From Rotaria macrura (lineage: Eukaryota > Rotifera > Eurotatoria > Philodinida > Philodinidae), in the NCBI GenBank assembly GCA_900239685.1, contig OENT01000176.1, forward strand, positions 1 through 64,000: DNA of 64,000 nucleotides, written 5' to 3'. Under the pieces are notes generated by a model, which did no database searches, was not told where the DNA came from, and was given only the letters and a program-made list of their open reading frames with translations. A program made the position numbers and the translations under genes. Positions 49,821 to 62,296 of the stretch are shown here, in pieces (position 1 is the stretch's first letter; every line of letters begins with the position of its first letter).

Positions 49821-50717
49821 ATGAGTGTATCTAGCTTCAGTTCGAAATCACCCTTTCCATCAAGCTATCCGGATCACGTATACAATTTTGCATATGGCTC
49901 TAATATGAACCCTAGTATTTTAACTGGACGACGAAAAATCAAGCCTTTGGAATCTGTTCCAGGAGTATTAGAAGGTTGGCAATTGACATTCGACTTAGGT
50001 GGCATTCCAGCCATTGAGCCATGCTTCGGAAATGTTAAAGAAAATCCAGATTCTGAAATTCACGGAGTTCTACATAAGATGACCAGTAAAGATTTTGAAC
50101 ATTTGATGGCTACTGAAGGAGGAAGTGGAGTAGATGAAAATGGATATGTACCACGTAAAGTCAATGTTCATGCATACGATGGTCGAATTATTGAAGCTTA
50201 TGCATTAGTCGTTCGTCAGGCAAGTCCATCCATATTGAATCATCATGCATTGCCCAGTTCGCGCTACATGGGGCTTCTACGTTCTGGTGCAATACATTAT
50301 AAAATTCATCCATTATACATCGAATATTTACAGTCTCTACCTTCGTTCGAACGTAAAAAGCCTCTCATGGTATTAGTGATTATTGAAATGCTTACACTGC
50401 TTATGGTATCTTCTCCTATCTGGATACCTGTAGTATTTTATTATGTATGCACAAATCAAAAAGCACATGCTCGAGCCTTCATTTTTAAGCTCATGATGAA
50501 GAACGTATGGCGCATCTATCGATTTTTTGGTGCAAGCAGAACTCTTCAACCGTACTATTCTGCACCGTTTCCCCTTAAAAGTACAGATTTCAAAAGCAAC
50601 ACTGAAGTATTCCGTGCTGCAGTACAGATCGATGAACAAACTTTACCGGACACAATACCAGATGTCGCAGTGGACACAAATTCATCGTCTTCAGAAATTA
50701 GACAGCGGAAAATTTGA
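49821..50717 (+). CDS. Gamma-glutamylcyclotransferase-like protein with C-terminal membrane segment
   Basis: A 298-residue single-exon protein. Residues 21-175 form a GGCT-like (AIG2/butirosin-fold) domain: the substrate-binding loop is YGSN at 25-28, and the probable catalytic Glu is E99 in ATEGG, the position of the essential Glu in human GGCT. Such enzymes release 5-oxoproline from gamma-glutamyl peptides, in glutathione turnover. GYVPRKVNVHAYDGRIIEAYALV is the conserved beta region before the final helices (Y..LL..GA...). After the domain comes a hydrophobic segment at about 181-209 and a basic region, so the enzyme domain is tethered to a membrane, facing the cytosol if the N-terminus stays there. 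The Ser-rich leader is unlike a signal peptide. The start may follow a splice acceptor directly (CTAG|ATG). Substrate unproven. Confidence 0.85.
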   Translation: MSVSSFSSKSPFPSSYPDHVYNFAYGSNMNPSILTGRRKIKPLESVPGVLEGWQLTFDLGGIPAIEPCFGNVKENPDSEIHGVLHKMTSKDFEHLMATEGGSGVDENGYVPRKVNVHAYDGRIIEAYALVVRQASPSILNHHALPSSRYMGLLRSGAIHYKIHPLYIEYLQSLPSFERKKPLMVLVIIEMLTLLMVSSPIWIPVVFYYVCTNQKAHARAFIFKLMMKNVWRIYRFFGASRTLQPYYSAPFPLKSTDFKSNTEVFRAAVQIDEQTLPDTIPDVAVDTNSSSSEIRQRKI

Positions 50718-50977
50718 TTCAAGTGTAACTATAAGAATTTAACATTATCCAATTACATGACAATAGTAATCATCTATATCAGTATTCGATTTGTTTCACA
50801 AATGAATGTTTTCATAAAAGCGAGTATTAGCTTTACATACCAAATCTTTTGTGTTCCAATGAATGAGCATAGAATCTATCGATGTTTTTACTAAGGAATA
50901 TCATAGTGATGGTTCTTTTGTTCTGATAGCGGAAATATCAGAGAAATTCTTTATTTAGTTAATTAATCGAATCGAAA

Positions 50978-50983
50978 AATAAA
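50978..50983 (+). promoter_or_regulatory. Possible polyadenylation signal
   Basis: AATAAA about 260 bases after the cyclotransferase-like stop codon. Confidence 0.3.
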
Positions 50984-53900
50984 AGATACATGCGTATTTC
51001 ACTAGTTCACCATCGGTATAATCTAAAAATAAGATCAAGTAAGCCATTACAAAAGGCGTGAGTCACTATTCGATTTGATTTAAATCTTCGATTCCATAAC
51101 ATTCACCATATTGTTGGAGATTCGAAAGTGAAAAGTTTGCTATATCAACCAAATAATGAAATGTGTGGACGTATCGGAGAACGACTGTTAATTCACATAT
51201 TGATAAAGTAAACATTGTCAGATTGAACGAATCTTTGTTATTCAGTTTTTCTTTTGTATACATTTCGTTATAAAGTTACATGAAAATGATAAATAACCTG
51301 CATATATGACGCATAAGTTTAAATAAAAGAAGAAATAAATCGACTGTATAACATAGAAATTTTGGTTGTGAGTGTGTAATTATATCATACAAATCTATAC
51401 TATCATCTATTTTATATTTAGCTAGTGGAAGAATTTTGATAATAACTTATTTAAACTATTTGGCAATCTTTTGTCTTACGATAGGTTCTATAATAAAGAT
51501 ATATTTTAATCCTTTTTGATATGGATACATTAAAAAAATGAAGCATTTGTTAAATGATATCAGGACTGTTGCATGTTGAATATATTTTTTTGCTATCTTT
51601 CTAAACATGTTCGCGTGATTTTCATCGGTGTTGGTATTCATTCACAAAACTTTTCAAAATACAAGCAATTTGTAATACGACGATGTTTCAATTATTCTCT
51701 AAAGCTTTCTCTCCGAATTTATGAATGTTGAACTTTTCTCAATGGTTTTATTCTCAGAGATCTGCTTTTTATTTAACTCATTGTTCTGGAAAATAGATTG
51801 ATCTTTCCATATATATATATATGATAACAGGTCACTGATTTTAAAGTTATAGAAAAATAAATTACTTACTTTGAAAATAACATTCAAACTTAACTAGCCA
51901 AATAGCGTGTGTGAAAAGAATAACATCTTCTACAGTCAACAAATCTTTTCTTTACCATTAGACATACAGACTTCTATTTCTACTCCTACGTAGATACATT
52001 TTATCAGTATAAATAATCAATCAAGCATCGAAACGCGTACTCTTGGAATTAATAATTCTATTAATTTTTGAAATAATCATTGATTCTCAGTCATACCATT
52101 ACAATTAGTAATCATGAAAAAGAGCGGCTTTGTAATACATAGAACTTGAACTTTTGCCATTTTTTACTACTACACACGAGAAGATATAAGAAAAACTTAC
52201 ATAAAAAGATCATATTTGGAATTCCGAGAAACTTACGAATTTTAATTCTCTAGTTTATAATTCTTATAATGATCTAGTCGAAATTTTTGTCGAAATGACA
52301 CACATTTCGATTTTGGTTAAAGTCAATGATAATATTAAAATGACTAAATCACTTTTATTTATATTTTATTTCTTCAGATATCAATTAAACTCGAAAACTT
52401 TGTTTCATAGTCGAGAAAGAAGCAAGCTGATGAACTAGATATAAGTATTCTCTTGTTCCAAAAGTACACGCACATATCTTTCAAACTTAAGCGCACATTC
52501 AAGTTACTACATTTCTTCAGTTCAAAATTCGTTTTCTCATAGCAATAAATAAATAAACTGAAATCAATGTTATCTGTAATGAATTATTAAATAAGACTAC
52601 TGATGATTCCTTTTCGCTACCTAGCTGAGATCAATGGAAATGTCTATAATTTTGAAAATTACATGTGATCATCGAATAGATATGTTTGGGTTCACTAATG
52701 GTTCAGAAAAGTATTCGTCTATCTCATTCCCTCACTATTTAACATATTCTTTTAGAAGATTTTGTTTTTAGAATTACAAGCGTACTCGTTTGCAAGACCA
52801 GACATACAGTAGATTGATTCAAAATGAATCTAATTTTTTTTCGGTTTCTTTTATTTTTCCAGCAGTGCAATGGTGATTCAAGGTTGTGATTGTGGGTGTT
52901 CAAGAAAGAAAAACCAACCAACTCCACGCACACCTCTGGGATATTGCCTCTTGTTCTATGAACGGTTAGAAAAGTTTTCATCACTCTGATACCTAATTCA
53001 CACAAATCAAGAACCATAATATTGCTTTGAGTAATCCAACGGAAAAAAATTTCTTTATTGTTAAAGAAATCGTTTGGTGCTTGCCGTTGACAACCAGAAG
53101 ATAGAAGAATGTATGGCAATAGTTGGCTATATTGCAAGCACATTCATCAAAACTTATATTGAATTATTTTTAATTCTATACTTTGTGCGAATAGATAATG
53201 TAAAAAAGTTATCAAATACAAATAAGAATTCTGATACGTTAAATGAATAGATTTGGTTGAAAATACATGTGTCAGTTTCTCGATCTTATGATGTAGATAA
53301 CGATACAGCAATTGTGATGACTAAACTATCTCACAGAAATCTAAGAAAAACAAATGAATAAATATCACCATGCTACTCCCAGTGACAATGCATTGATGTA
53401 ATGATGTTTTCATTCTCTTTCGGATGATACAAATAACATTTATCATATTCTCGATAAGATTGTGTCTATTGATATGATGACTGTTGGTGAAACCGATAAT
53501 ATTTTAGCTGATCAATGGACGGAAATTCTGATTTCGATCTGTATCGAATGATATAATACGAGGTCAAATGCAAATAGCACTGTTTTTCATATTTACAGAT
53601 ATAAATGCCAATATAGATATATATAGATATACTATATAGATATATTACGAGACATTGACAAACGAAAGAAGAACGAACATCATGTATTACACGTCTCGTC
53701 TTTTTTCTCGTATAATGTTGGATTCTATAATGTCAATCTCTTGTCGATCGCTGTGAGTAAACGCACAGAATAAGAAGAAACGTCGTACTTTAATTTAAAT
53801 TCAACCGTAAGTTTGTTCTTTCCTTTTTTGTGTAAAGCATCATGGGTCTCTGTTAATTAGCTTCATTTTCAGTAAACCAAATCACTTTTGCAATCTACTA

Positions 53901-54029
53901 ATCTTTCTCGTAGCGTCTAATGGTTAGGATCTAATTATAGTGTTCGTCAGTGTATATCTTGTTTTTACCGGACGTCTAAATTAAACAAAAATTGAAATCA
54001 TCATATTTTGGTCGCAAAATTCCCATGTA
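50984..54029. other. Mostly gene-free; possible coding patch at 52740-53143
   Basis: A slightly GC-richer patch carries a 134-codon minus-strand frame (53143-52739) and, overlapping it on the plus strand, a 39-codon frame (52870-52989) with a Cys-rich start. Neither is recognised and they cannot both be real, so the patch may be a relic or chance. The rest shows nothing, apart from a tRNA-like string near 53914 that I rejected. Confidence 0.3.
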
Positions 54030-55265
54030 ACATGCGGTGCAAAAGAAATGGAAGCTATTTCTTTTTTTGTTAGAAAGAGCATGAAAAACACTACAAAAAA
54101 CTGCATTTAACAAACTGAATATAATCCGTCTCGCCACATAGCCCGAAGCTTCTTGCAAACACCCTCAACCATAGCTTGCAACATTTTTTGATCAAGTTCT
54201 TTTGCCTTCTGTTTGATCCGTCGACCTAATGCATCCAAATTTTTTGCTTCCCAATTGTTTTCATATATTTTTCGTTCGAGTAAAGCCCAAACTGTTTCAA
54301 TTGGACGAGCCTGAGGAACGTTTGGAGGATTATTCTGACGAGCAACAAATGGTACGTTTTTATCGTGCAAACGTTCTTTTACAAGATTTGAATAATGAGC
54401 ACTCGCCAAATCGGGCCAGAAGATATAATTTCCATTATGATGATACTTTTCGATAAAAGGAAGTAGTCTTTTGTTAATACACTCTTTTAAATAGGTCGTT
54501 TGAAGAACAGCTTGCTTACTTCTGTGGATGTACACATCAGAAACCCCTTTCGAGGACATAGCCATCCAAATCATTAATTTTGGTTCAAATTTTTTTCTCT
54601 TTTGAAATTTAATGTTTGGAGGACTCGTAACTGGATCAGTCGAATAAAAAAAAGCATTGCCACCAACATTGTTGCCGCTTAATTTGAAGTATTTTTCATC
54701 ATCCAAAATTACATCACAACCACTTAACAATTTGCGATACATTTTTCCACAATTTTTTCTTGCTCGCTTTTCTTGGTCTTCGCTGTTCATTTTCGGAGCT
54801 TTTCGACGCTTTCTNTTGAATGATGTACCCCAAACCGTCGTCCTAACTTTCGTTGACTGAGACCACACCGATTATTCACAGATTTAACAAGACCATCCAA
54901 TTGTTTATTTGAAATCTTATAGGGTCGACCACTTTTTGGCAGATATTTCATGGTTCCATATTGACGATACTTCCGTAATATATTATAAATTGTTGTTTGC
55001 GGAATATTTTGTTTTTTGAAATAATTTACCGTAGTTTTTACAGAATTATTTGAAGAGTCAATATAAAAGTTGCAAATACGTTGCGCTAGAGCTTCTCTTT
55101 CGTCTCTTGTCATTTTTTGAATGAATGGGCAGTAACGGCGAGTTATATCTCGTTCGAAAGAGAAGAGCACGGGCTATCAGCTGATAACCAAATTTTCATT
55201 CTTCCATGTGTCTGTCCACCCGAAATTCACCTAGACATTATTTCCATTTCTTTTGCACCGCATGT
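54030..55265 (-). mobile_element. Tc1/mariner-superfamily transposon with perfect 24-bp TIRs
   Basis: Perfect 24-bp terminal inverted repeats at 54030-54053 and 55242-55265 (starting ACATGCGGTGCAAAAG) are each flanked by the dinucleotide TA (54028-54029 and 55266-55267), the target duplication of this superfamily. The 1236 bp element holds one transposase gene on the minus strand. Identical repeats and nearly intact coding sequence suggest a young insertion. Confidence 0.92.
54107..55113 (-). CDS. Tc1/mariner transposase, DD37E type, frame broken at an N
   Basis: The enzyme cuts and pastes its own element at TA sites. Two frames overlap at 54787-54868 and both contain the ambiguous base N (54815), so the apparent frameshift is most likely an indel or consensus error at that base. 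Joined, the protein is about 335 residues, normal for the family. The N-terminal half has paired helix-turn-helix regions (SVKTTVNYFKKQNI..TTIYNILRKY and GLSQRKLGRRFG) with a GRP linker motif (SGRPYK). Catalytic residues are Asp in LDDEKYF, Asp in FWPDLASAH and Glu in ARPIETVW; 37 residues lie between the last two, hence DD37E. The start is taken at the internal Met before TRDERE, just inside the right repeat; a longer in-frame start exists at 55170. Confidence 0.88.
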
Positions 55266-55267
55266 TA

Positions 55268-57416
55268 AAAAAAGAATAAAAGAACGTTAGAAAGATGTCA
55301 TTTTTCCAATCATTAAATTATAGCGTTGAACTTTTCAATCTATATCATTATGTATCGAATTCAATAGTTCGAACACTATTCTTAAACAAGCATTCACATC
55401 CATCAATATTGGTAGACTTTGTAGTTTTCAAGAATATGCATATTTTGTTTTTCGGAAAATTCAACATGATTTTAGCAGTTCGACCGGTGCATTTTTGCAT
55501 AAATTCACTTTCGTTTCTATCACAATACCTTTTTTCTCTTCTAGCCCGTGTAAAACAAAAGAAAATAGTAGTTAGTTCATATTTATGATTGAAAATATAA
55601 TTAGTCTTTAAAGAAAAAAAATTTACATTTGTTTTCGATAAACGAAAATGTGACAGTCCTCCTTAATGCTTCGGTAATAATCAATGACGTATTTTTTATG
55701 GAGGCTAAAGACAATAGAACCAGTGTGTCATGTATCTACGTGCCTCTGTCAACATTAGTTTCTAGGATTTATTTATTGAATTATGTACAGCCATGGATAG
55801 CTGTGTAAAGAAGAGTTCTAAATTCAGGAAGACCAGTACATTTAAGTAACTAGAGTAATGCACTAATATCAATCATTGTTAAAGGAATCAATGTTTTTTT
55901 TCTCGAAATAGAGCGCTCTATCATGTGGATTATTTGTGAAGTATGCCACGAATGGACTCTTGATTTTGTTAATACGACAATTGAGAAGACAATATATTGC
56001 ATTTTTTTCATTTGACGAATACAGCTTAGAACATAAATATGATAACAAAGAATACTTACGTGTCGGGGATTTTAAGGATTATGTCGTATAAAAATATATA
56101 CCTGATAAGAATCGTATTTAGGTTTGTTTCTTCGTATTATATCATCAATGATAGTGACTTTTGAAATTCAACATATTGTTTCTTATGATGCAAGTAATAG
56201 CAACATGTTGAAAAATATTTTTAAGCTCTATTTTTTTTATCTGGTAAACTTTGACATTTATAAGAAGCATTAATTTCATTTGTACTTCATTGTCCATAGA
56301 TATGAAGCTCGGTATAATAATCTCAACATTCATTTTGATAAGTATTCAATCTAGGAATTCCTATGCCGACGAGTATTTTGAAAAATAAATTTGTCTTTTT
56401 TCCATTGGAAATTCATAATGATTTATTCCGTATTTAAATGTGTACATCTCTTGTGAGATCAAAAGTGTTAGTTTTATATTATTTCAAAACCAAGACAAAC
56501 ATATAAAGGCACTGTAGACTGCGAATAAAGCGAAATTATCAAAAACAACAAAACGAAACATGAAATTTCTCTTGTTTCTCTGCAATGGATTATTTACGTT
56601 TAAGTTCAGAACTGTTATATGAACTATTGAGCAAAATAAGGAGGAATACTTCGTTTCTCTTTTACATGTATAATTTTTATAAAGTTTATGAGAGTGTTAT
56701 TAAGTAAATATCAGTCTAAAAAAATGTAGCATTATTTCATGAATTTTTAATACTTCTGATATTTGGATTGTCTAGAGACGATAGAATGCTATTTTTCAAA
56801 GAAGAAAGACAAAACAAATACATATACATACTACTATTTGCTACAGTAGTACAAATTTTGTTCACGAGCTTTGAAAAGGAAGTATTGAATGATTATGAAT
56901 CAATGAGAAACTTTTATTTTGTTTTTATCGAGGCTCATGCACTTGTACTAATATCTTGCTCAATCAATCGCGACGATATTTAGATCGACGATGATTCGTC
57001 TACAAAGAATTAGTCGTCAATCTGACTATACATAGAATATTAGTTTAGCATCTGGAGAGAAAACATTTTCTTGTGTATTTTTCTTATGAATGTAACTTAT
57101 CTAAACAAGAATCTTACAAGAAAAACAAAAAATATGGAAACAACAGTTAGCAAATACTGCGATCAACATATCAATTATTCAGAATCAATGATTAAGAGGC
57201 ATATAAATGTGTTGTGTTCTGATACAAATCAACTCTCTTATTAGTTTATTTATCCTATTGAAAGAAATATGGCAATGACACTCTAACATTTGCCTTTGGT
57301 TCTTTCAATTTAGTTCAAGTCAAAGACGTAACTGAAACAACTTATTCTAGTACATTGCAAAAAAGGAAATTATCAGTTTAATTTATATTCTTCGAATTAC
57401 AGACAATACACTTATC
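55268..57416. other. Spacer upstream of the 5'-nucleotidase-like gene
   Basis: A 97-codon frame at 55295-55588 (+) is Phe/Leu/Ser-rich and lacks recognisable character; probably chance. No RNA or repeat was recognised. Confidence 0.4.
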
Positions 57417-59140
57417 ATGCCAACTGACAATATAGTAAGTATTTAAAAGTCACGGAAAAAGAAATTGTATCTTCATACAAAAACAAGTGACGATGAATCA
57501 ATCTTTGTGTTTTTGTTTTTATTTAGCAATTTGCTTTCAATTCGAACGGGTCTCAATCGTTTCAAGGCAAAAATCGTCTTATACTTTTTGTCATGTTGTG
57601 TATACTAATAATTAGTCTTATCATAACGACCGTTACATTTGCTATTTTATGGAATCGATCAAAAACTCGTTCTAACGAAATCTACACAGTTGAAAAGGGT
57701 ACAATAGGTTTTCCTATACGTTTACCCGATAATGGAAAATATATACAATGGACATTTTTACAATTAAATGATGTTTACGAAATGTTTCCATTAGATGAAG
57801 GACGAAAAGGTGGTCTAGCTCGTGTTGCTCATGTTCGACAATTATTGTTAGAAGAAAATTCACAAACATACACAATTTTATCTGGCGATTTTCTTTCACC
57901 ATCAGCATTGAGTCTATCGACTATAAATGGAACAACCATCAATGGACGACAAATGATTGCAACAATGAATGCACTTGGAGTAGATTTTGCTACATTTGGT
58001 AATCATGAATTTGATTTACAAGAAGTAGAATTAATGGCACGAATCAATGAATCAAAATTTACTTGGATCAGTTCAAATGTATTTAAACGTGTTACTAATC
58101 AATCATTTTCGTCCACTCTTCGATATAAAATCTTATCAATTGATAAAATTCGAATACTTTTTATTGGCCTATCAATCGATATCGATAAACCATATGTTCG
58201 TATCATTAATCAAACATCACTTATACCATTCGTACAAGAATTTCTCAAATCTATTTCAAATGTAACATACGACGTTTTAGTTGCCATAACGCATTTAGAC
58301 TTAGAAATCGATAAACTACTTGCAGAAAACGTACCTGAAATAGATTTAATACTAGGTGGACATGAACATGAAGATTATTTTTTATTGCGAGGCCTTCAAT
58401 ATACTCCTATATCTAAAGCAGATGCAAATGCATTTACAGTATATATTCATCGATGCACTTTTAATCTAGATACGAAACGATTTCGTGTTTATTCAACATT
58501 AGCAGAAATTAATTCGGACTTAGAACATGAACAAAAAACTGCTGAGGTTGCCAATTATTGGTACAGTTTAGGAATAAAAGGATTCGAACAAATGGGATTT
58601 CAACCTACTAAAATAGTATCGTGTTTGCCACAACATATTCAATTAGATGGACGTGCGGCATCAGTAAGAAATTTTCCAACATTGTTAACAGAGAATGCGT
58701 GTCAAAGTATATTACAATTAACATCAACAAGCAAAACAATAGTTGGCGTTTCGAATTCAGGAGGCATACGTATTGATGATGTTCTAAGAGGAACCATTAC
58801 ACAATATGATGCTTTACGTGTGTTTCCTTTTCCAGACAAACTAGTATCTGTATCGGTTCCTGGTTCGTATCTTGCTAACATATTAACTCATGGTATATCA
58901 ATGAAAGGAAGTGGAATGTATCTTTTCTTTTGTGGGATTGAAACTCCAGATCGAGGGGAAACATGGCTGGTCGATGGGAAAGATATTACTAAAACCGGTC
59001 TTAATTATTCTGTTGGTACAATAACTTACATGAAGAATGTATCTTTTCTTGATCCAGCAGTTACTTTAACGAATGAATTCAACCTAACACTAACACAAGG
59101 TTTCATAGATTATTTACAAAATAAATATCTACCCTGTTAA
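57417..59140 (+). CDS. Membrane-anchored 5'-nucleotidase-family metallophosphoesterase
   Basis: Exon 1 is 57417-57434 (six codons) and exon 2 is 57527-59140; the 92 bp intron is GT-AG, phase 0, giving 543 residues. Starting at the later Met (57593) would cut off part of the N-terminal tail and is less likely. A hydrophobic anchor lies at about 21-48. The calcineurin-like domain follows: LQLNDVYEM (first metal Asp, D88), SGDFLSPS (D127), GNHEFD (164-169), ITHLD (H262) and GGHEHE (283-288). The C-terminal 5'-nucleotidase domain includes DGRAASVRNFPT and NSGGIR (416-421). Relatives hydrolyse nucleotides such as AMP outside the cell or in an exocytic compartment. In the first motif the usual D-x-H is D-x-Y, a substitution seen in a NDVYE subgroup. 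NGT, NQS, NVT, NLT and other sequons fit an extracellular domain. AATAAA follows at 59175. Confidence 0.92.
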
Positions 59141-59174
59141 ATTCGTTTTATTGAATTTGAAATCGAACATAAAC

Positions 59175-59180
59175 AATAAA
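59175..59180 (+). promoter_or_regulatory. Polyadenylation signal of the 5'-nucleotidase-like gene
   Basis: AATAAA 35 bases after the stop codon. Confidence 0.55.
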
Positions 59181-61140
59181 ATTATTTTCCATGTTGCAAA
59201 TGTAAACATGATATTTTCCTTTCTTGTTTGTTATGATTGTTGATTATCATAAATTGAAGATCAACTTATGCATTGAAAATACACTCAATTCATTAAATAA
59301 TGAGTGAAATCATTTTTTCAAGTCTGCTACTACTTCAACATAGTCTTTTCAGATGATGTAAAACAAAACAATACGTTTTCTGTTACTATTCTGTTTTTTT
59401 CTTATCATACTTCAATCTATTCTATTCGACTTAACCAGAATATTTTTCACATTGAAATATTCTGAATCCTATTTACTATTAGCTGACGATAATTTTTTCC
59501 CTTTCATTGTTATGAAGAAATCGGTTAACCACATGTTTTGTTTGATTGCTTATTTTTAATAATAGGAAGAGAATGCATCATATAAGATCTGAATTTAATA
59601 CACCTCATCTTGACTGCCATTCGTTAAATATCGAATTCTTTTGCTCGATCTTTGCAAAGATCATACTTCACATCCATGAATAAGGTATTGATGATTGGCG
59701 AAACAGAATAGACTGGCCGATTGAAATGAATCTGAAATAGTTCTGTTCATTTAGAAAATTATTGACGATTCACTGTTAAACGACAGCTATCTCTGAGAAC
59801 ACTTTCACTTTTTATCGATTCATATCAGTTAATTTAAATATGTGGATCTATAGTCTGCAGCCAAGAAGGAACAAAGATTGGTACGTGTGTATGTTGCAGT
59901 GATTTGCCAAAGTACATTGGATACGTAATTTTCACTACTGTTTCGACGGGTAACATCCGTTTTGTTCGAGTTTTAATTTTGTTGGATAACTCAGAAAGAT
60001 TACAACAGAGTGATATATTTTCCAGTCATATTTATAGGAAAAATACACAACAGAATTCTTAAAATTCGAAATAAATGAACTAATTACACGTTTTCAAGGC
60101 TTTTTTTGTTTTCTTCCAATAATCTAAATCTATACTTGCTGAAATTATGTGCAATGAGCGTTTCTTATGGTTAGCGGCACTTTTAAGTACCTTCATTAGT
60201 TTTCTAATGAACTAAAATCGTGGTCGATTTTTGCCTCAGTGATGAATTTTTCGAAATTTTTTGAGTCTTTTTTATCGACGTTTTCAAAAGCTTTGTTTTT
60301 TTCTCTCGTTTCAAGATTTTATGTGTGACGTAACACTGATATTTGATCATTGATTCATGGGATAATATAGAAGTCTACGCCCTAGCTGTAATCCTGGAGT
60401 TTAATATTTTAATGGTTTTCAATTTTTAGAATTCTATTCTGTATTTCTTCTGTGAAGAAAAAGGAAAAAATAAATAAATAATAACACTGTAGAATTCTTT
60501 GTGAACTATCAAGCCATAATAATACTAACAAGAACAAAAGAATGTTTCATGTCGGAGTGAGAGTGAAAATTGACTATCCAAGCTTTTTTTCCAAACCACT
60601 GTGTATCATTTGGTAACGAAAACTAGGTTTTTTTCCTATTTCATTATTAATGTATTTTTAGATTATCGACAATAGACCTACCTCTGGTTTCAAGAAAGTG
60701 ATACATGGCGACAGTATTCAGTTGAAATAGAAGAATTGGAGTTTCATTTTTGTTTTAGGTACACTAAACGAATAGAAAGTTAGTTGAAAGTCTTCTTGAA
60801 TCCTCCTGGAAATCAATCTTAATATGAATGCTAAGAGACTCTATTTTATACTATAATATTTTGAGAATTTTTATTGCTGCTGACATATTTCATTATTATC
60901 AGTGTAAATGGTAGAAATTTCCGAGATCTATCAGATTCTAATAATCACGTTCAATGACAACATTCAATTTCTCCCTTCATCTGAGCTTAGATGTAAAGTA
61001 AACTTTAAATCAATCTGTACATCACCTTTTCTCTTTATTTCCTCATCGAAAAAAAGAAAATTCAGCTAACTAGAGAATCTATTTAAAATGATAGAGAAGA
61101 AAATTGAAGAGCAACTGACTTTGCCATTCTATATCAGTTT
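59181..61140. other. Gene-free stretch
   Basis: No coding sequence or repeat was recognised. Confidence 0.4.
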
Positions 61141-61548
61141 AATGTAAATAGTAAAGTAATTAAACTATCAATCATTTTATTAATCTTTTAATTAATTTGT
61201 GTAACGTTTCGTTCTTACAAAGAACATCATCAGACACAATTCTGTAAAAGAAAGAGAAATTTTTAGAAAAGACTTAAAACAATTACTTTACAAGATAAAG
61301 GATTTCTTTCGTTCTTTTAAACATTCCAATGCAAGGGCGAGAAAGATGATTCATTTGCATTGGAATGTTTAAAAGAACGAAAGAAATCCTTTATCTTGTA
61401 AAGTAATTGTTTGAAGTCTTTTCTAAAAATTTCTCTTTCTTTTACAGAATTGTGTCTGATGATGTTCTTTGTAAGAAAGAAACGTTACACAAATTAATTA
61501 AAAGATTAATAAAATGATTGATAGTTTAATTACTTTACTATTTACATT
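61141..61548. mobile_element. Near-perfect foldback palindrome (194 bp arms, 20 bp loop)
   Basis: The left arm 61141-61334 and right arm 61355-61548 are reverse complements with only two mismatches that I can find (near the CGTTT[C]GTTCTT block and at ACTT[A/C]AAAC). The 20 bp loop is 61335-61354. ATATCAGTTTAA occurs at 61131-61142 and again at 61579-61590, a 12-base direct repeat that may or may not be a target duplication, since the right copy lies 30 bases beyond the arm. No ORF. The near-identity implies recent origin or active gene conversion; a transcript would form a long hairpin RNA. Confidence 0.85.
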
Positions 61549-62262
61549 TCTCAATCTTATACTATCAAATGACATACATATCAGTTTAAGTTTCCAGTTT
61601 CTAAGATGTTTTAAAAATCAATATCGATTACTACTTTTACAAAATTCGTTTAGGTATTGATATTACACTTCTTCACGATTGCTTCATTTGTTAAGCTAAG
61701 TTCTAAATGTTTTGTTCAACGAACATTGACAGTTCCTCGTAATAGATACTATCAAATAAGTCATTTTGTTAGTCTTATCTTCCAATGGAATCATGCAAAA
61801 TATTCATTTATTTGTTAAGCGATATCTTGATTCATGTGAACATGCTCAGGATCGAAAATAAAAATGTTTTTTTGAAAATACTACGAGCACTACTCATTTG
61901 ATGTCTGGCATTCAACAGAGGAAAGTGTGCTTTTTAAATTAGATGTCTAACAGATTAGCGTAAGGAGATTCATGGAATAGTTCAACTTGATTTTCACGCC
62001 CTGTTGGTATTTCACTCTATGGAATCTTATAAATCAATATAATTTAAATTCAAGAATCCATCTGTTCCATGTTGTTCTATATGCTACTGTTTGCCTGCAT
62101 CTCATTTTGTTTAAAAACTGGGAAAAAGAGAATGAAATATTTGTTCTCATAGAAAAAAAGTAAAAAAGTAAACTCGTACAATTGAAGACTGTAAGTCACA
62201 ATGATATCAACAAAGAACCATTCTTAGCAAAGAAAAGGAAGTTTCTTTAGTAAACATAGAAC

Positions 62263-62296
<34 letters not shown>

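Noticed and set aside
53908..53950. tRNA-Glu-like 5' half (GCGTCTAATGGTTAGGAT)
   Set aside because: The D-arm-like string is there, but no matching anticodon arm, T-arm or acceptor pairing follows, so it is at most a tRNA-derived fragment or chance.
55295..55588. 97-codon plus-strand ORF next to the mariner element
   Set aside because: Composition is Phe/Leu/Ser/His-rich with no domain, no splice context, and it is typical of chance frames in AT-rich DNA.
57714..57908. Minus-strand ORF inside the nucleotidase gene
   Set aside because: It is the antisense shadow of conserved catalytic-domain coding sequence.
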